In this document: positions 23,437-34,003 of the stretch, in pieces
Layout: each line of letters begins with the position of its first letter
How positions within the stretch are numbered: position 1 is the stretch's first letter
From: Phialocephala subalpina
Taxonomy: Eukaryota > Ascomycota > Leotiomycetes > Helotiales > Mollisiaceae
DNA length: 64,000 nucleotides
NCBI GenBank assembly: GCA_900073065.1
Contig: FJOG01000002.1
Coordinates: 3,422,408 to 3,486,407, forward strand
Direction of reading: 5' to 3'
The notes under the pieces: generated by a model
The model's input: only the letters and a program-made list of their open reading frames with translations
Told to the model about the DNA's origin: nothing
Databases searched by the model: none
Made by a program: the position numbers and the translations under genes

Positions 23437-23720
23437 TTGACTATGAGTCAAGCAAATTCGCAAGCTGGTGTTGCCCTTAGCCAACCCATAGAACCATATA
23501 ATGGCCACTTCTGGTTCTTGACTTGCGGTATGTTCTTGGGGCTCACAGAGAGCGATTTACTTCCTGGAGTCTGCTTCTATATCACATCATGGTATCTACC
23601 TCCACGTAACGAGACTGGTCTTCATATGGTCCACTCTTCTTGGCTTCTCCTATTGCTAGTGCTATTAGTGGGTTTCTGGTTCAACGCATCCTGTATTCCG
23701 TCCTTTGTATGCTATTACTG
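23437..23720 (+). pseudogene. Relic of an MFS transporter (anion:cation symporter / Dal5-like family)
   Basis: The translated segment WFLTCGMFLGLTESDLLPGV followed by CFYITSWYLPPRNETGLHM matches the third-to-fourth helix region of Dal5-type permeases. There the usual pattern is RFxLGxxEAGLFPGVxxYLSxWYxRxE. Immediately afterwards the similarity continues in a different frame as ASPIASAISGFLVQRI, the usual helix-4/5 segment. The frame is therefore broken near 23640. Neither the N-terminal helices nor the rest of the protein could be found around it. It is a fragment of a dead gene inside the gene-poor block. Confidence 0.6.
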
Positions 23721-26415
23721 TCAAGTATTAGATTTGCTTTTAACACTTTGAGAATTTACCCCACATTCCCCCGCTTCTCCTCCGTTATCCAAGAAATTGG
23801 ATGAAATACGATACAGACTCCAAATCAGGTTCTTAAATTACAATAAGCGTGCAATGCAAACAATACGTCTAATCCATGTGAATCCTTCAACCCAACTATC
23901 TTAACTAATGAATATCCTTCATTACAAGTCAAATATCCACTTTAAGTGGGTCGTTCAACTACCACAACAAATTCGCAAGTATAAAATACGAAACGTTTTC
24001 GACATCTTGCTAGCCGCATTGGAATCAGTAGCTCTCTCGTCAACGTTATGTACCAATGGGTGCTGGCGTGCCCTGTTGCTAATGGTTTGAGGTAAGTCTT
24101 CCTTTATCAGCTTGGAATCAGAAGTAAACTCACTGACGGTACAAAAGAAGTTGGCAACAAAAGTACACCAGACGAATAGTCGCCGGTCCCGTTCTCCTCC
24201 ACCATGTCATTTGCTATAGCTTGTTTAAGTCCAGCATCTCTGGAACAGTGGTGCCCAGAGTTGGTATCCAGCTACTTCTCGTCCACCTGGAGTACGATGA
24301 TGTGCCCAATGTCTCTTGCACAAGAAGAATTCGTGGGTTGCAAGTAGGAATTTATACCTCTGGTCACCCGTTTGGGAGTCTTCCCCTTGAGTTACTCAAT
24401 TTCTATGCTCAAGGAAGGTAAGGTAATTCGTGAGAGAGCCTACGAGTCCAGAGTTGAGTCATTTCGTTTTTTTGAGACATGGTTGCTTTCTCGGACATTC
24501 GAAATTTCGAATTGTGTGATTCACTTCCTCAACTCAAAAATCTTGGGTACGCATTGCGTTTCCGTCCCAAGTTGGGCTTGTTACTGTCAGGTTCTCTGTT
24601 GTTATCAACAGAAAATTCTCGCTATCAATCTTTGAATCTGTTGACCTCTCCCAAATCTCGGTCTTCCCAAGTCGCACCCTATTCAATCATTATATAAATG
24701 CCCGGTAGGCTCCTCTAAGCGTCGATAAGTGTCTATAACTGGCGCCTTGTTACGTCCTTGAGGTGAAGGTGTTTGAGCTGGGAAATGGTGGAGAAGAAAG
24801 AATTGCCTGTCAGAGAAAGAAATCGTTGTGAACTGGAGATTTTATACTCGATGGATACAGATTTCAGTTTGAGCGTGGATTTGAGGAGAAGTGGGTGAAC
24901 CCCTAAGTTGAGGAGAAGACGGGGTTGCCTGATTCAAGTGAATAAGGAGGCTCGAGAAACCGAACTTCTCGTGCAGCGACTTAAGCGAGCTGATCGTAAA
25001 TTTCTACATCCCTTCAAAAGTATAAAATACGAAGCATGGCCGTTTGCAGTTACGACGGCACACCAACCTGCCAATACCGACATCGATGTAGGGATGTCTC
25101 GTGGAGTCATAACTTTGAGGGGGCAATGACGAACTATCATATCTCAAAGTAGATGAAAGAGGTAATCCATCTCTCTGGACGTTTACCCTTTGAAAACAAA
25201 CAAAAAGATATAAATTTTGGAAATTGATAGCATGAAAAGAAGTGACAAAAGAAGCAAGTTGTACGAAGTGCGTCTGCGTTTGTCCCTGTCTGTAAGTGTA
25301 GTTCGTCCAATGCACCCCGATGTCTCTGCGACAATCCCATTTTGCGCAGAAGACAATAGACCAATCTCCTCCCATCTTCCTCGCTCAAGTCTTCGGAGTC
25401 GGTATCGTACTGTGTACTGTGAGTTGCTCCCTGGTGGACGAGAAAATTATACCCCTCTACCGTTTAGAAATTTGCAAGCGAGCGATCGAATGAAGCCCGA
25501 CGACTTAGATACACGTTAAACGTCTCAAAAGAAGCCTCGAATTGTACTCAAAGTGAATGTCTCAAAGGCAAATGCGGCTTTATATCACGCATGACTTATG
25601 CCTTGCAACACTAGGGATACTATAAAGCGAGCTTCGCAATCACAAAGACGACACATCAACAACGTCCGCAATTGACAATACAACCACGCAAGCACTTGAC
25701 GTGCGTTACAATAAATAAGCCAGTGAAGTAAAATACTTGCGGAGGTGCTAGTGGATATACTTCAAACTTCGAAACTTCAAACGTCTTTCGACACGATCTG
25801 TGTCAGAGGGGTTCGTCTCAAGTGGAGATTGTTGTTGTCAATGTTCCTGTTCTGTTGTCAACTAAACAAATTTCATGTGAGCATTGCCAAGCATTGCCCC
25901 CCGCTTCCTTGCCCTCCATATCAAAGTCCGTGGTACGCTGTGTGCTTCTGGCGAGAACCGAAAGACTGCGACGACGAAAGCTAGCCCATGGTATCGTATG
26001 GTTTGGATCATAGGTCTGTGAGAAGGAGCAAGAGGCGCAGCGCCCTGGCTTTTATGAATCGATAAAGAGGGTACCTGGCGGAGGCTGACGAGCAACGGCG
26101 GTGAAGGGGTGGGGTGAATGATGGGAAGGAGCAAGGCTCTTCTGGCCTTCATTCACTTTGATGTGGAGATTATTTGCTTCAGTCATTAGCCTGGAATTGG
26201 ACCCCTAGTATAAGGAGTGATGTCGTGATGTGCCTCTCTTAACGCTGACTTGGACAGCGAGAGCACCATGACAGCTTTAAGGCATTTTGACTTGAACAAG
26301 CTGAACAGGATTTGGGCGTGATTCGACCTTGATATTCATTGAAGTGGTGTATCTCTATCATTCTATCATTTCAACCTGTATCATATTCCACAACATGTTC
26401 GCATATTGATCGTAT
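23721..26415. other. 2.7 kb gene-poor region
   Basis: No intact gene recognised. Several TATA-like boxes (ATTATATAAATGCCC at 24690, TTTATACTCGATGG at 24841, CTTTATATCACGC at 25571) occur without convincing ORFs behind them. That fits decayed promoters of the repeat family. The right end should contain 3' flank of the amino-acid permease gene. Confidence 0.3.
23979..25036 (+). repeat. Pair of diverged repeats sharing AAGTATAAAATACGAA, plus a copy-like CAAAAGT block
   Basis: The 16-mer AAGTATAAAATACGAA occurs at about 23978 and 25019, roughly 1.04 kb apart, each followed by loosely similar sequence. At 24133 the block TGACGGTACAAAAGAAGTTG, followed by GCAACAAAAGT, resembles the GACAATACAAAG...CAAAAGT anchor of the 20.8-22.7 kb units. 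This suggests the repeat family extends rightwards in a more decayed form. Confidence 0.3.
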
Positions 26416-27957
26416 CTAAGTCGAGTTCGAGTTATCCGCACACGAGAACGCACTCCCTATCACACCGTTAGCATCTCTCCTCTTTCTCAACCAGTTAGGA
26501 AAACTCACCAATCTGCCCATCAGCATAAGCATTAATGATCAACTGCACCGTCCCATAAGTACCGCCCACACACAAGAAAGCCCCAAGCAACGGCAAAAAC
26601 GCATGCGCCCACCACATAGCCTGCTGCCCAATGCTTCCCTTCCTGTAAGCACCATGATCATACAACCACAAGAATCCCGGCAATGCAATTGCCAATGGAG
26701 CGAAACAGATAGATCCAGTCAATGCGATCAAGTAGTTGAAGATCGGAATCGCTTCAGCAAGGATGAAAGAGATGGATGCGAGACCACAAGTGCAAGAGAG
26801 CCAAGTGATCCAGTGGACGGCTGTGTTCTTTTGGAGATGAGGTGAGTTTCGAAGGATGCGGACGAAGAGGTATTTAGCTGCGACGTGGAGATAGAGGCAT
26901 GCGGAAACGATGAGCCCGATAAGACCAACTCCGTAGGAGACTTTCTTGATTGTTGGGCCTGCAGAGCCGAGAGAAGGTGAGGCCACCCATTGGCCGCACC
27001 ATCTGTAGACGACGAGAGCGAATGAGAGGTATGCGGCTTGGACGATGGCCATGCATGTCCAGAGAGCTTTGTTGTAGTCTCTTGGGTTGCGCATCTCGGA
27101 GATGACGGGCAAGAAGGCTGATGTTCCGGCGGAGGAGACGAAGATTGTTGCTGATGCTGTCATGCCAGCGATGAAGGTTGGGTGAGCAATGACATGGTAT
27201 CCGAGTTCGTAGGGTCCGGTTTGGGGGGCTGCTGCCGGACGGTTGAGTGTGGTGACAGCGATGACGACGATGAATACTGCAGTGAAAATACTTGCAAATC
27301 CGGCCCATGTGAGCCATCCGATTTGGTGGAACTTTCGGACGGATGCTGTGGCTGCAACGACGAGGGTGGCAATGAAAGACCACCAAACGGTACATGCTGC
27401 GTGCGTAGACAGAGCGTTGAGACCAATTGAAACACCCAGGATACCAGAACCAGCGCAGAGGACGTATGCGATGAGGAAGAGAGCTCCGACAAATTCTCGA
27501 AGAACTTTTCCACCGAGAACATTTGCCATATCAGCAATGGAATGGCAGCCTGGGTGGGCGTTTCGGAAGTTTCCTTGGACCATTGCTGTGTATGTGTTCA
27601 ATGCTCCCCAGCCAATGACAGAAAGAGCGCCTCCGAGGGCTCCCAAACTGTACATGGCAGTTGGGATACTGAGGACTCCGGTAGCGAAGATGACTGGAGC
27701 ATTGTTAGCTGTGTGTACCATCACATGTCGTGTATTGAAGTTGTACCCTTCAAGAAAATGACTGAGGCTCGTGGCCATCCCACTGTTCGGAAGTCGACAC
27801 CTTCGTGAGTCTTCTTGAAAACCTCATTTCGCTCCAATGGGTCCTCGGCATCTGGGTAGTATGGCTCAATAACACCTCTTCCAGTTTCTGGATGACCTTT
27901 CTCATCATCCGAGCTGGTGTTCTTGATGGATCCTGCTCTGAGAGACATGATGCTCAA
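26416..27957 (-). CDS. Amino-acid permease, AAAP family (MTR-like neutral amino acid transporter), 478 aa, 3 exons
   Basis: Plasma-membrane uptake of neutral/aromatic amino acids with protons, as in the Neurospora MTR group. Exons 27747-27957, 26509-27693 and 26416-26456 sum to 479 codons. A hydrophilic N-tail (DFRTVGWPRASVIFLK) leads into VIFATGVLSIPTAMYSLG, the family's first helix. Then come LNTYTAMVQGNFRNAHPGCH, GSGILGVSIGLNAL, FVSSAGTSAFLPVISEM (with RNPRDYNKAL) and SYGVGLIGLIVSACLYLHV, with eleven or so helices in all. Two ATGs three codons apart (27957 and 27948) are possible starts. The last exon gives the tail SAFSCADNSNST. Substrate range is inferred from family only. Confidence 0.9.
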
Positions 27958-29867
27958 TGATTGACGTCGATATTAGGTTGGTGCAAGGAAGCAAGGAACA
28001 CGCAGAAGAGGAGAAGGAGCAGACGACCGTTGATATACACCTTATATTAGAGCGACGATCATATCGGATATGGATAAGTGCTAGGAACAAACCCCGAAAC
28101 AAAAGGGAACAGATAAGGTCTCCCCATATCCCCATAGTACAGACTTTTAAAGAGGTAACAGGAAGTGCTTGGGTGGCTCATGCAAGAGATAAGGTTGGCA
28201 CCGGCTACATGCTACCGGCATGCAGGAAAGGAAGATTATGCCCATTTGGATGTCTTGTCGCTGCTGCGGCTGGTGCAAGCAAGTGATGGGACAAGAAATC
28301 ATACTGCGAATACATCAGAGCTCCGTATCTGATAGCATTCTTATCAAAAGTTGCAACGGGAAGCTCTTATCTGCCGCGTCGAGAGGAGGAGAATTGCCTG
28401 TAAGGTTAACGGAGGTCCGATGGCCATGGGGCAAGAAACCCAAGAGTGGGGAGCCGAGTTCTGAACAGACGTGTGCGCGACTCGAGATATCCGAATGAAT
28501 CGCGATGGAAGTGTTGTTTACCCTGGCCGTGGGAGAAGGATTAAGACCCGAGCGGATGGATTCTGCCTGAGTTCAATGATGAATGAGATGCAGAAAGGTT
28601 GAAGACAGAAGTTCACGACGCGTCGAAGAAGTTTGGGTATAATCTGATTAGTCAGCAAGACCAGGGTCGTTCTTGCCCGATCGCTCGGGACCGTGAACTG
28701 TCTCCGAAAGAATCTCCTTGACTGCTCGCATCCAAAATAACCGTCATATCTCTCTCTCAGCTGCACCATCAAGAGAAGTATCTCAATCGGCGTTATCACC
28801 CAGTGTCTCCTAATCACCGACGACACTCAGGCCTTGGAAAAGACGCACCCGAAAACCTCAACCTCCTCGACCACCTCGAGTCACGATTTCGCATTCGCGA
28901 TCAGAGTTGATCGACGATACAAACCGTGCTTTTGACTTTCCCATATCCCAAGACAGATCCAATGGGTATTTCTGTTACTTTAGAGATATGTCTTATCCGA
29001 TCTGAAGTAAAGGTTCTTCGCTGGTCTCCAAAGTATATTCATCAGCGAAGGAAGGAATGCCGAATCCATCATATCTGCCCTATTACTCATGGTGTCCACG
29101 GTCAGTTGCGGAAGAAGTCTACTTGCCATCGTTCCGTTAACCTTCATCCGACTCTTAGGCTTTGTTTCAACTCATCCTCCACATTAGCCAACCTTTGGGC
29201 TTCTCTGGTGGTATCAGAAACATAAACATCGCTGCTGGCCCTCAACTGGTATCAACAATCGAATCGATTTACGATCACCATACTCGCGAGATCCGACATG
29301 CGGATGTCGACAAAATTGGAGCTTCATCCAATTGAATGACAGCCTGGCGCAGGAGGCCCGAACATTCGGTGCTCCCAGAAACGGGAGCATCCGCCTCTCA
29401 AGCCAGCCACGGGCCGCAAATCTGCTCGAATCTGATCTTTACCTCGTCGCTCACTCGCTATTTCTTCGTGGAGTCGTGGTGGTTTTGATGTTCTGTCAAT
29501 TATACCCCACCGTCGTTTCCTTATGTCAAAATATCTGCTCAAACATGCGCATGCCAAGCCGGAAATGTGGTTCTCACAATGACTCCTGGAAAGCTTGTTC
29601 GCCCAGCAAGCCACACGATACCTGGGATTTCTCATCGTCTTGCGCAAAAGCTCGCACCAATATCCGCACCATGTGTGGCAAGTGCCCGCGATGGCTGAGG
29701 ACAATTGAGTCCTTTGTTCTCACGGATCCACGATTCTTTCGAAGTCGTTGTATATGTTCTCCCCTCTGCAGTGATCCGACCGTAAATGGGAAGAACCTCG
29801 TCGAACGCTTGAGGAACGGTTTGAATATCTTTGTCGATCAAGGAATCCGTCGACAGAACCAGCAAAT
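27958..29867. other. 1.9 kb divergent intergenic region between permease and ferric reductase
   Basis: Should contain both promoters. One hydrophobic plus-strand open segment, 29023-29187 (SEGRNAESIISALLLMVSTV and onward), is bounded by stops and could be a fragment of a lost membrane protein. It has no ATG or clear splice partners. The other frames, including the minus-strand 82-codon one overlapping the reductase start, are not supported. Confidence 0.3.
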
Positions 29868-31841
29868 ATGGTACTCCCATGGCTTGACGACCCGGTGATG
29901 CTTCACAGCTCCCGAGCGGATACCTGCAAACTTACCGCATCCCAATGTGAATACAGACACGGGTATTGGAGATACTGGTAAGAGGCATCAGATTCGGACA
30001 CGCATCTATTATTTGTTTCGAAATACTTGTCCGTCGTGGTTGCTGACAATTCAAAGGTACCAGGCAGACCATGTTTATGGCCATGCTACAATTTACTTCA
30101 TGTGTGCCGTAATTGGTGTCTTCATGATTAGCAACGGTGTTTCCAAGCTACCCAAGAGATCGAAATCAAATGCTTCTTTTGGCTGTTCATTGTTGCAGCG
30201 GGGTCTAGCAACCTCGAGATTGCTTTCCTACAAGTCCTTTCACCTTCGAGGCTTGGGATGGTACTCTCCTCCCCTTGGAGTTATTCTGCTGGGTCTATGC
30301 GGAGTCATCTACTTCTTTGGTGAGTACTCGCTGAAGTGATGACGTTGGGGAAGGTAGCTGATCTGAATTGCAGCACTGACGCTTGCGCCCAAACCATATT
30401 ATTGGCCAAACACTAAGATTGTCTCCTTTGGAGGCTCTCCACCTCTCGCAACCAGGGCTGGTTGGATGGCTCTTGGTCTGTTACCATTTGTCATGTGAGT
30501 CTTTCATTTCACCTACACCAAGCCGAACCACTGACAACAATCAGGCTCCTATCCCAAAAGACAAATTACATTACCCTTCTCACTGGCATATCACACGAAA
30601 AACTCCAAGTCTACCACCGCTGGACCTCCTGGGCCATGTTTATCCTAGCCCTCATCCACACATTCCCATTCATCGTCGTCCACATCCAAAAAGGCGATAT
30701 GATGATGCAATGGAAGATGGAAGTCACATACTGGACTGGAGTCGCTGCTCTCATTCCACAAGCTTGGCTTAATATAATGTCTATTGGACCTATCCGGAAT
30801 CGATACTACGAATTCTTCAAGGCTACTCATTATTTAGCTATTGGGTTCTTTATATTCTTCTTCTTCATCCACTGCGATTTCCGCCTCACGTCTTGGGATT
30901 ACTTCATCGCCGCGCTGTCACTATACGCCTTCACTCTAATAGTATCTTTCCTCCGAACCTCGATTCAATCCCTCGATCTCCACGCTCTATTCGCTACTCT
31001 TCCCGACGGAACATTGAAAATCACGATTCCGACGAAGATGAAATGGAAGCCAGGTCAACATGTATTTCTCCGTTTCTGGGCGCTGGGATTGAATGCTTAT
31101 ACGAGTCATCCGTTCACGATTTGTAGTCTGCCAGAGTCAGGGGAGATGGTGTTTTATATGAAACCTCAGGCGGGGTTTACGAGGAAGTTGAAGAAATTGG
31201 TGGAGACGCAACATGGGTGGATGCCGATGAGTGTTGATGGTCCTTACGGGGACACTGATACGGCGTCGACTCTTGCGAGGCACGACAAGGCGTTGTTGAT
31301 TGCAGGAGGTTCGGGGGTTGGATATCTACTTGGTGTTTTGGAGGGTGTCTTGAAAGACGCGAAGAAGGCGGTGAGGGATGTGAAGATCATCATCGCGGTC
31401 CGGCATTCCGACTCCGCGTCCTGGATCCTTGAAGCTGTCGAATCCGTCCTCGCGGAAGCGAAAGCAGGGGTCAAAGTCGAGCTGCACATTACAGATTCAG
31501 CGCCCTCCTCGCCTCGTCTCCAAGCCGCGACGTCTCAGCCATCTTCCGCGTCAAGTCTCGATATCGAGAAAGTTGCTTCGAAGACTGCCTCAACGCCTCT
31601 CGCACCAATTACGAGTTCGCATAATGGAGTAAAGATTATTCAGGGAATGGGAAGACCAGATTTGAGGGAGTTGATTAGGGAGACTACGATGGAGGATGGG
31701 AGTGTGGGTGTTACGGCTTGTGGGCCGGCGAGTATGATGCTCGCCGTGACAAATTCTTGTGCGGACGCTCAGAGCAGGATATTGAGAGGAGAGGCGGGAG
31801 CGAGGAGTGTTTGGCTTCATACTGAGAATTTCTCGTGGTAA
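29868..31841 (+). CDS. Ferric-chelate reductase (FRE/NOX-type transmembrane flavocytochrome), 596 aa, 4 exons
   Basis: Moves electrons from NADPH via FAD and two b-type haems across the membrane to reduce Fe(III) or Cu(II) before uptake. Exons 29868-29977, 30057-30319, 30374-30494 and 30545-31841 sum to 597 codons. The N-terminus MLHSSRADTCKLTASQCEYRHGYWRYWYQADHVYGH is split by intron 1 and is typical of filamentous FREs. The haem domain shows GISHEKLQVYHRWTSW and ALIHTFPFIVVH, then FFKATHYLAIG and FFFFIHCDFR. The FAD motif is WALGLNAYTSHPFTI, and NAD(P)-binding is seen in LLIAGGSGVGYLLGVL and VTACGPASMM. The C-terminus LHTENFSW is the family's usual aromatic end. Regulation by iron-responsive GATA factors is likely but no site is claimed. 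It lies 4.8 kb from a laccase, with no evident linkage. Confidence 0.93.
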
Positions 31842-33600
31842 TACAGGTTTGGGTTTAACGAGAAATTTTGATCTGCAAAGACGCGTGACGTGGAATTGTT
31901 GAAGTTGTGAGGCGAGGTGAGGTTGAATTTGGGTTGGGATTGAGTCCAAGTAAGCATTAGAAATTTTCGTACCGCTGATTCACAGTTGTCAATCTTGATG
32001 ACTCATTGAGAGCTCTCTGGCTCAGCTGAAGCTGTGATCGGCTCTATTCAATTCCTAGTCTGGAGTCAGACTTCGGAGCGAGATTTTGTACTCCCGGAAT
32101 GATTTTCCAGAAGGAAGCCTAGGGCTACACCGAGCCGAGGAGAGAAACAATGCCCAGATTTGGTATCTTACCTGGAAATCCTCCTTTTCTTGTTGTCTGT
32201 GTGAGCTGAAGGTCGTTTTAAGGTTTCGTGCCGCCTTGCCTGCGCGGTGCGTGGATTCCTCGTGGCGTCCCTCCCTGTCGGAAATTATCTTCAGTTTCCC
32301 AGGTCCACTTTCCTGATCTGAGCTGTGGGAAATGAAAGCGGGAAGCGAAGAATTGTTCAGGTGCTCTGTTATTCCGGTGTTTTAGCGAGAGTTGGGACAT
32401 CATGAGATCACGATGCTTTCGTTGTCCTCCTCGAGCCTCGTGGATAAGCCCTGAAAATCATCTTTCTAACTTGATACAGAGTGCAATCAAGAAAGTGGAA
32501 TATTGAAATGAGGTCCAAACACGAACGGGCGACAGTGTCCCAAACCTTTTTGGGACTTTTGGGAAGGAGAATGTCCTAGGTGCTATCAATTTTCACGTGA
32601 GTGGCAGCTAATTGAGCAGCAACTAATAGATAATTAATTTGATGGACGACGTGCAACAAGAACCCAAACAGCCAATGAGTAGGATGTATTGAAAGAATAC
32701 AAGCGAAAGTTGGATTTGGGAAGAGGCAAGACGGAGTTTGTAGGGGAAATATTGATCGCTTTGAAGGTCGACTTTGCGTCTTGTTGGCGGTGAGTTCTAG
32801 CTTGCACAGAGGAAAGAGAGGCGGAGATCTGCTGAAAGACGAAAAGAGGGGGGAGAATAATGGGGAAATGGCGACTCCACAACGAAGCCTTGCGCCCGAC
32901 TCGCAGAAGTCCTGCTTGCAAGAAATGAAGGAGACCCTCGTTTGAGTGATCATCTTGGTAACACCTTCCCTCATAGATATATTGTCCCAGACTGCGCCCT
33001 TGGAAGCTGGCTCGTGTGAAAATAAATGAAGGCACTGTCGCGTTGATGAGGGTTGCCTCTATCTTGGTGGTACGTGAGCTAGTTTCCTCGATGTCTCTTT
33101 TGGACTCGACCATCGGTAAGGAGTTTTCGTTGTTGAGGAGGGAAGGAGGAGTATGGCATCCTCCCCTCCTAGGACATTCGGTTGTTTGCCAACGTTGAGA
33201 AATTCCACATTCCATTCTGGGACAGTAGAAGGGTCAGTGAAAGTCGTCAAGTGGTGAGTTCAGGTTGGTGTTACCTTCCCTTTCAATCTCGCTCATAAAT
33301 GCCTCGTTGCCTACAGCAAGTTCGAGTTCCCCTTTTCCCTCAAGGGGTCATCTTCAAATCTTGGCTCCTGACTTCGAAGTTTCTTGCAGCGAGCACACTT
33401 GCTATCGCCAACTCAAAGTTTTGAGCAATTATCCGTGGCCAAGAGTGACAGTGGACTGGTCAAGTATTTTAATTTGGAGGCGGACTCTTGTCCAGTGAGA
33501 AGCTTCAAGTGGACGGAATCAACGTGGTCTTGGTGGCTGCTGACTGTGTCTTGGGCGTGATCGTGCCTGACTTGCGATCTCGCTCTGTCGAGTTCGTCCA
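31842..33600. other. Gap without a supported gene
   Basis: 3' flank of the ferric reductase and 1.7 kb of sequence with only compositional open frames (largest 193 codons, minus strand, no domain). A palindrome-like CCTTTTTGGGACTTTTGGGAAGG lies near 32546. No repeat or RNA gene recognised. Confidence 0.3.
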
Positions 33601-33608
33601 AAGAATGC

Positions 33609-34003
33609 GAGGGGAAAATTTCATGCAGGAGTTGTGCAACGGTGGTTGGGATGAGATGAGATGAAATCTCGCTTTCGGTCAAACAACAGACGGAGCTCGG
33701 GATGAGATCTCTCACTCCCAATTTCGTCTGACAGCAGACGATTTGTAATGCAAAGCTGATGCAGGAGTCTCTCGCCCAAACAACGAAAGGTCTATGTGGA
33801 AAATAATATGCAGAAGTGGTGCAACGGCAGTTGGGAGGATATCTTACCCCACGCTTTCGTCCAAACAACAGACGCTGTTCGGAATCACACTCGAGCTCTC
33901 TGCTCTGGTGGCCAAGCAAACCAAAGCAATGCACGATGTGTCAGGGGGAAAATATGTGATGCATGAGGTTGGGATGCATTCTCGCGGCGCAAGACAACTC
34001 AAC
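33609..34003 (+). repeat. Three diverged tandem copies of a ~90 bp motif (spacing 150-190 bp)
   Basis: Copy 1 (33609-33700) has GGGGAAAATTTCATGCAGGA, GTTGTGCAACGGTGGTTGGG and GCTTTCGGTCAAACAACAGACG. Copy 2 (33793-33882) has GTGGAAAATAATATGCAGAA, GTGGTGCAACGGCAGTTGGG and GCTTTCGTCCAAACAACAGACG. Copy 3 (33942-34003) keeps GGGGGAAAATATGTGATGCA, GGTTGGGATGCATTCTCGC and AAGACAACTC. A short intermediate piece (GCAGGAGTCTCTCGCCCAAACAAC) lies between copies 1 and 2. The copies have no clear ORF. They may be remnants of a duplicated regulatory or transposon segment. Confidence 0.55.

Noticed and set aside
29023..29187. Hydrophobic open segment (SEGRNAESIISALLLMV...)
   Set aside because: No ATG, no clear splice sites and no convincing family match; kept only as a note in the intergenic entry.
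29332..29898. 188-codon plus-strand ORF overlapping the ferric reductase start
   Set aside because: Overlaps the well-supported first exon of the reductase in another frame; no domain.
32634..33215. 193-codon minus-strand ORF
   Set aside because: Composition changes along its length and no motif is found; not supported.
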